Shown here: positions 17,964-21,135 of the stretch, one piece after another
How positions within the stretch are numbered: the stretch's first letter is position 1
Layout: each line of letters opens with the position of its first letter
DNA from: Acanthamoeba sp. SK_2022b
Lineage: Eukaryota > Discosea > Longamoebia > Acanthamoebidae
NCBI GenBank assembly: GCA_027943245.1
Contig: JANDJZ010000874.1
Span: forward strand, 1-21,135
DNA: 21,135 bases
Direction: 5' to 3'
The notes under the pieces: model-generated
Seen by the model: only the letters and a program-made list of their open reading frames with translations
Told to the model about the DNA's origin: nothing
Databases searched by the model: none
Translations under genes and position numbers: made by a program

Positions 17964-20025
17964 ATGCGTCGTGCTACCAGCTGTGTTCGTGCTCTCCCTC
18001 TTCGCGCCTCTGGCGTTGCTTCAGGTAATGAAACTGGGCTTTTTCTTTTCTTCTTTGTGTAGCCAGCTCCGGAGAGTACGATGTAGCGCCTCCTCACTAA
18101 CGAACGCTCCCACACAAGGCTGGAGGCTGGCAGGTGCTAGGGCCCTCCACACCTCCCAGTCTGCGGAGATGGAGAAGAAGTCTGGCAAGATGTGGGGTGG
18201 CCGTTTCTCGAGGGATATCGACACCAGCATCCTCGCCTGGACCGAGTCGATTACCGTTGACAGCCACCTGGTAGCCGAAGACCTGTGGGGCTCGATGGCG
18301 CATGTCACCATGCTCGGCAGCCAGGGCATCATCCCGGCCAAGAACGCCGCCGCCATCCTGGACACCCTCTACAAGCTCCAGCAGGATTTCCTCGAGGGTC
18401 GCTGGACGTGGATCCCCGCGCAGGAGGACGTCCACATGAACGCCGAGAAGAAGGTCATTGATGCTCTGGGCATGGACGTCGGAGGGCGCATGCACACCTG
18501 CCGCTCGCGCAACGATCAAGTTGTCCTCGATTCGAAGCTCTACGCCAGGCGTCGCCTGCTCGAGCTCCGCGGAAGGGTGGCTGAGGCTGTCGAGGCCCTG
18601 CTCAACAAGGCCAAGGACCACAAGAACGACGTGATGGTGTCCTACACCCATGTCCAGCACGCGCAGCCCGTGTCGGTGGCCTACTGGCTCTCCCACTACG
18701 CCGGAGTTCTGCTCCGCGATCTCCAGCGCCTGAAGGCTGCCTACGACACGACCGACCAGAACCCTCTGGGCTCGGGCGCCATTGCGGGCACTTCTTTCCC
18801 CATCGACCGTCAGCTCACCACGGACTTCATGGGTTTCCAGAGCGTGCACCTGCACGGCATGGACGCCACTTCCTCTCGCGACTTCATGCTGGAGACCATG
18901 TCCGCTGCTACCATCCTCCAGGTCACCATGTCCCGCCTCGCCGAGGAGTTTATCCTCTGGTCGTCGTACGAGTTCCGCACGCTCACGCTCGACGATGGCT
19001 TCGCCATGGGTACGATTAACTGCTGCGACCCGAGAGCCCGTGCCTAGCGTCGTCCCTGACGTACGAGGCCCTACCCTAAACAGGCAGCTCGATGATGCCG
19101 CAGAAGAAGAACCCCGGCGCTCTGGAGCTTCTGCGAGGTCGTGGTGGTCGCGCCATCGGCTACCTGACTGCCGCGTGCACCATGATGAAGGGTATGTGAA
19201 GCTTTCGAGTAGCGATCGGCTTGGCCCCCAGGATCTCAAGCTGGATGAACGTTTCCTTGTTGCGCAAGCGCAGGTTTGCCCAGCGGCTACAACAGGGACT
19301 TCCACGAGGACAAGGAGCTGCTCGTGGCCTCGTTGGATCTCATGAACAAGGCCGTGGAGGTGATTCCTCCTCTGGTTAACTCCACCACCATCAACCTGAA
19401 AAGGATGGAGGAGCTCAGCTGGGGCAACTTCGCCAACGCCACTGAGCTGGCCAACTACCTGGTGGCCAAGCACAACGTGCCCTTCCGCGAGGCGCACGAC
19501 GTCGTCGGGTAGGCCCAGAGCACCTTTCCCTTTCGTCAGAGCGGGCTTGAGGACAAGGTCTAATGCAATGCGCTATGGGACGTCAGATCGCTGGTGGGTG
19601 ATCTCTACCGCAGGGGCGAGAACTTCTCCAACACCCAGTTCTGCTTCGACCACCTCAAGAAGAGGGGCATCAACGCCCCCGACAGCGAGGTCCTTGCCGT
19701 GCTGAACCCTACCCACGTGATGACCACCTACACTTCTCTGGGCGCCACCTCGCCTTCGTCCGTGTCGCACATCCTCGACACCTACACCGCTTCTCTGGCT
19801 CAGCACAGGTAACTGCGGAGATGATGATGGCCCCGATGAGTTGGAGTGCGCGTACTGAAAGTTGCGGCTCTCTCCCCCTCCAGGAACACGCTCCAGCAGG
19901 ACAAGGAGAGGGTGAAGCGTGCCTACGACGCCGCTCGCGGGCTGGCCTCGGAGGCGGTCAAGGTCGTGCACAGCAAGGACGACCTCCTCAAGCTGGTCCA
20001 GAAGTACAGGCCCACCAGCCACTAG
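17964..20025 (+). CDS. ASL: Argininosuccinate lyase with mitochondrial-type presequence
   Basis: It cleaves argininosuccinate to arginine and fumarate. Six exons (17964-18024, 18119-19009, 19084-19191, 19274-19508, 19587-19808, 19884-20025) give 552 residues, against about 460 for cytosolic lyases. The ATG at 17964 gives [20 protein letters not shown], and splicing adds [20 protein letters not shown]: about 37 residues of Arg/Ala/Ser with no acid, a classic matrix-targeting peptide. The enzyme starts at [12 protein letters not shown] (residue 44). SRNDQV follows, then [10 protein letters not shown] with catalytic His198, [17 protein letters not shown], and MDATSSRDF. The superfamily signature [12 protein letters not shown] is at 318-329, with the catalytic Ser in its GSS. 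Then [15 protein letters not shown] and the C-terminal helices. Odd: Cys148 replaces Gly in the usual TGRSRNDQ, and DDGFAMG replaces DAYSTG before the signature. The C-terminus is longer than usual. It is divergent from carbamoyl-phosphate synthetase. Confidence 0.92.
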
Positions 20026-20316
20026 AAAACCTCCCAGCCAACCGGCCCGGGCGTGCCCCGCCGCGTAGTCGTCGCGTGCGCCACAAGCACCGACCAACAA
20101 CAACTCGAAGAAGAAGAATTTAGCTAAGAAGTCGTTCAGAGGTGTTGGGTTTATTTGCCAGCACGCGTGGGAAGACCGGGAGTGAGAGGGGGGGGGTCCT
20201 CCAGCAGGGGGCGGTGGCTGCGCGACATGCAGCGGTAGTGGCTTGGCTCCCCCTGTCGCAGAGGAGCGAATAATTTACACGAATGTCGCACCGCCGCCCA
20301 CTCGCCCCGAGACCAC
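20026..20316. other. Convergent intergenic gap
   Basis: This 291-bp gap separates the stop codons of argininosuccinate lyase and the ankyrin gene. It is expected to hold both 3' UTRs. I see no AATAAA on either strand and no other feature. Confidence 0.5.
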
Positions 20317-21135
20317 CTAGTCGTCGAAGTCGCCCTCGTCGGCCAACATGTCCTTGTCGACCTCGATCACTGCGAATGGTGATGGATTGTTTGTCGTGTT
20401 TTCGTGATGTGTCAGACCACCGAGCGCCTAATTGGGCCAAACTGCGCCTGGGAGGCGACGACGAGCTTCGTGGTGATCGTTGAGGGAGAGGGAGAGAGCG
20501 GGGGAGGCGTGCAACGCACCAGGGACTGACGTGGTGCGAGCCTTCTTCATGATGTCCTTCACCTCCTTGGTCTTGGCCATCCGTTCCGGCGTCTTCCTCT
20601 CCCTGTTCTCGGTCTTGGGGTTGGCTCCGTGCTCCTGCGAACGGACCGCAGAGAGTGAGCGGGAGAGAGGCGAGTAGACCGCGGAAAGCAGCAGGGAAGG
20701 AAGAGCGAGGGAGCACACGTACGATGAGCGCCTTGATGCAGGGGATGGAGGTCTTGGCCACGGCCTTGTGCAAGGGCGTGTCGCCGGCGTTGTTCTGCTT
20801 GTTGGCATCGGCTCCCGCCTCCAACAGGAGCTCCAAGGTTTCTATTATTGTTGTTATTTATTTAGTATTATTAATTATTAGAACGAACACGCAGTGACGC
20901 CCCACCGCTCCCAGACATCTTTGGAGGAGAGGGGGTCGAGGGCAAGCCCATCAAAGCGACTCAAGAGGGAGGGGGTTGCGTTTGTGTTTAGGAGGAGTTG
21001 GTACCGGGGTGGTCGTGATGCGCCGAGTAGTGCAGGGCCGTGTTGCCGAGACCATCGGTGGCGTTGAGATTGAGGCCCTTCTGCTCCTTCACCAGCTGGC
21101 TGAGGAGCGACACGTTGCCCCTCTGTGCCGCTGCC
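20317..21135 (-). CDS. Ankyrin-repeat protein, C-terminal part (5' end outside window)
   Basis: Ankyrin repeats bind other proteins; the specific role is unknown. Four exons are visible on the minus strand: 21005-21135 (cut by the edge), 20723-20841, 20520-20634 and 20317-20369. The frame is continuous across all junctions (donors gtacca, gtacgt, gtgcgt) and ends TAG. It reads AAQRGNVSLLSQLV, then a repeat with LNATDGLGNTALHYSAHHDH and ETLELLLEAGADANKQ. A second repeat has NNAGDTPLHKAVAKTSIPCI and KALIEHGANPKTEN. A third, degenerate repeat has RKTPERMAKTKEVKDIMKKA. The tail is acidic (IEVDKDMLADEGDFDD). The TPLH and GADAN/GANPK motifs are diagnostic. It resembles small soluble ankyrin proteins with about three repeats, but the N-terminus is missing so no family name is given. 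Confidence 0.85.

Overview
This is nuclear DNA from a GC-rich, intron-dense protist. The style fits an amoebozoan, most likely Acanthamoeba; this is inference from composition, intron form and gene content, with no database search. All confident genes are broken by short GT-AG introns (mostly 50-170 nt) whose splicing restores long conserved reading frames. Proteins such as MED6, ESF1 and a mitochondrial carbamoyl-phosphate synthetase rule out a prokaryote. Every exon model below was joined by hand from splice signals and frame continuity.

Layout, left to right: (1) 3' end of a Gly/Tyr/Pro-rich protein gene (+, 121-472, enters from outside). (2) A 12-exon gene for a protein with five tandem SAM domains and a basic tail (+, 964-4705). 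(3) A small 4-exon gene for an unrecognised 157-residue protein with a helix-turn-helix-like segment (-, 4801-5418). (4) About 1.5 kb without a confident gene (5419-6932), holding a broken Cys/His-rich reading frame and two short palindromes. (5) Mediator subunit MED6 (+, 6933-8436, 8 exons). (6) The rRNA-processing factor ESF1 (-, 8554-12031, 12 exons), with two apparent GC-AG introns. (7) A single-chain, glutamine-type carbamoyl-phosphate synthetase with a mitochondrial presequence (-, 12291-17621, 11 exons). (8) Argininosuccinate lyase, also with a presequence (+, 17964-20025, 6 exons). (9) The 3' part of an ankyrin-repeat gene (-, 20317 to the right edge).

The most interesting part is 12291-20025. 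The first enzyme of the arginine/urea pathway and argininosuccinate lyase are head to head across a 342-bp shared promoter. Both carry Arg/Ala-rich mitochondrial-type N-termini ending in a similar R-A-L-x-T motif, and a perfect 7-3-7 dyad lies at the midpoint of the shared promoter. The synthetase keeps the catalytic Cys of its glutaminase domain (CPS III-like) and lacks fused ATCase/DHOase, so it is not a CAD-type pyrimidine enzyme. Together these suggest a co-regulated mitochondrial arginine module; normally argininosuccinate lyase is cytosolic.

The other genes are housekeeping (MED6, ESF1) or lineage-specific (SAM array, HTH protein). Convergent pairs sit 95-290 bp apart. No tRNA, rRNA, CRISPR array or intact mobile element was found.
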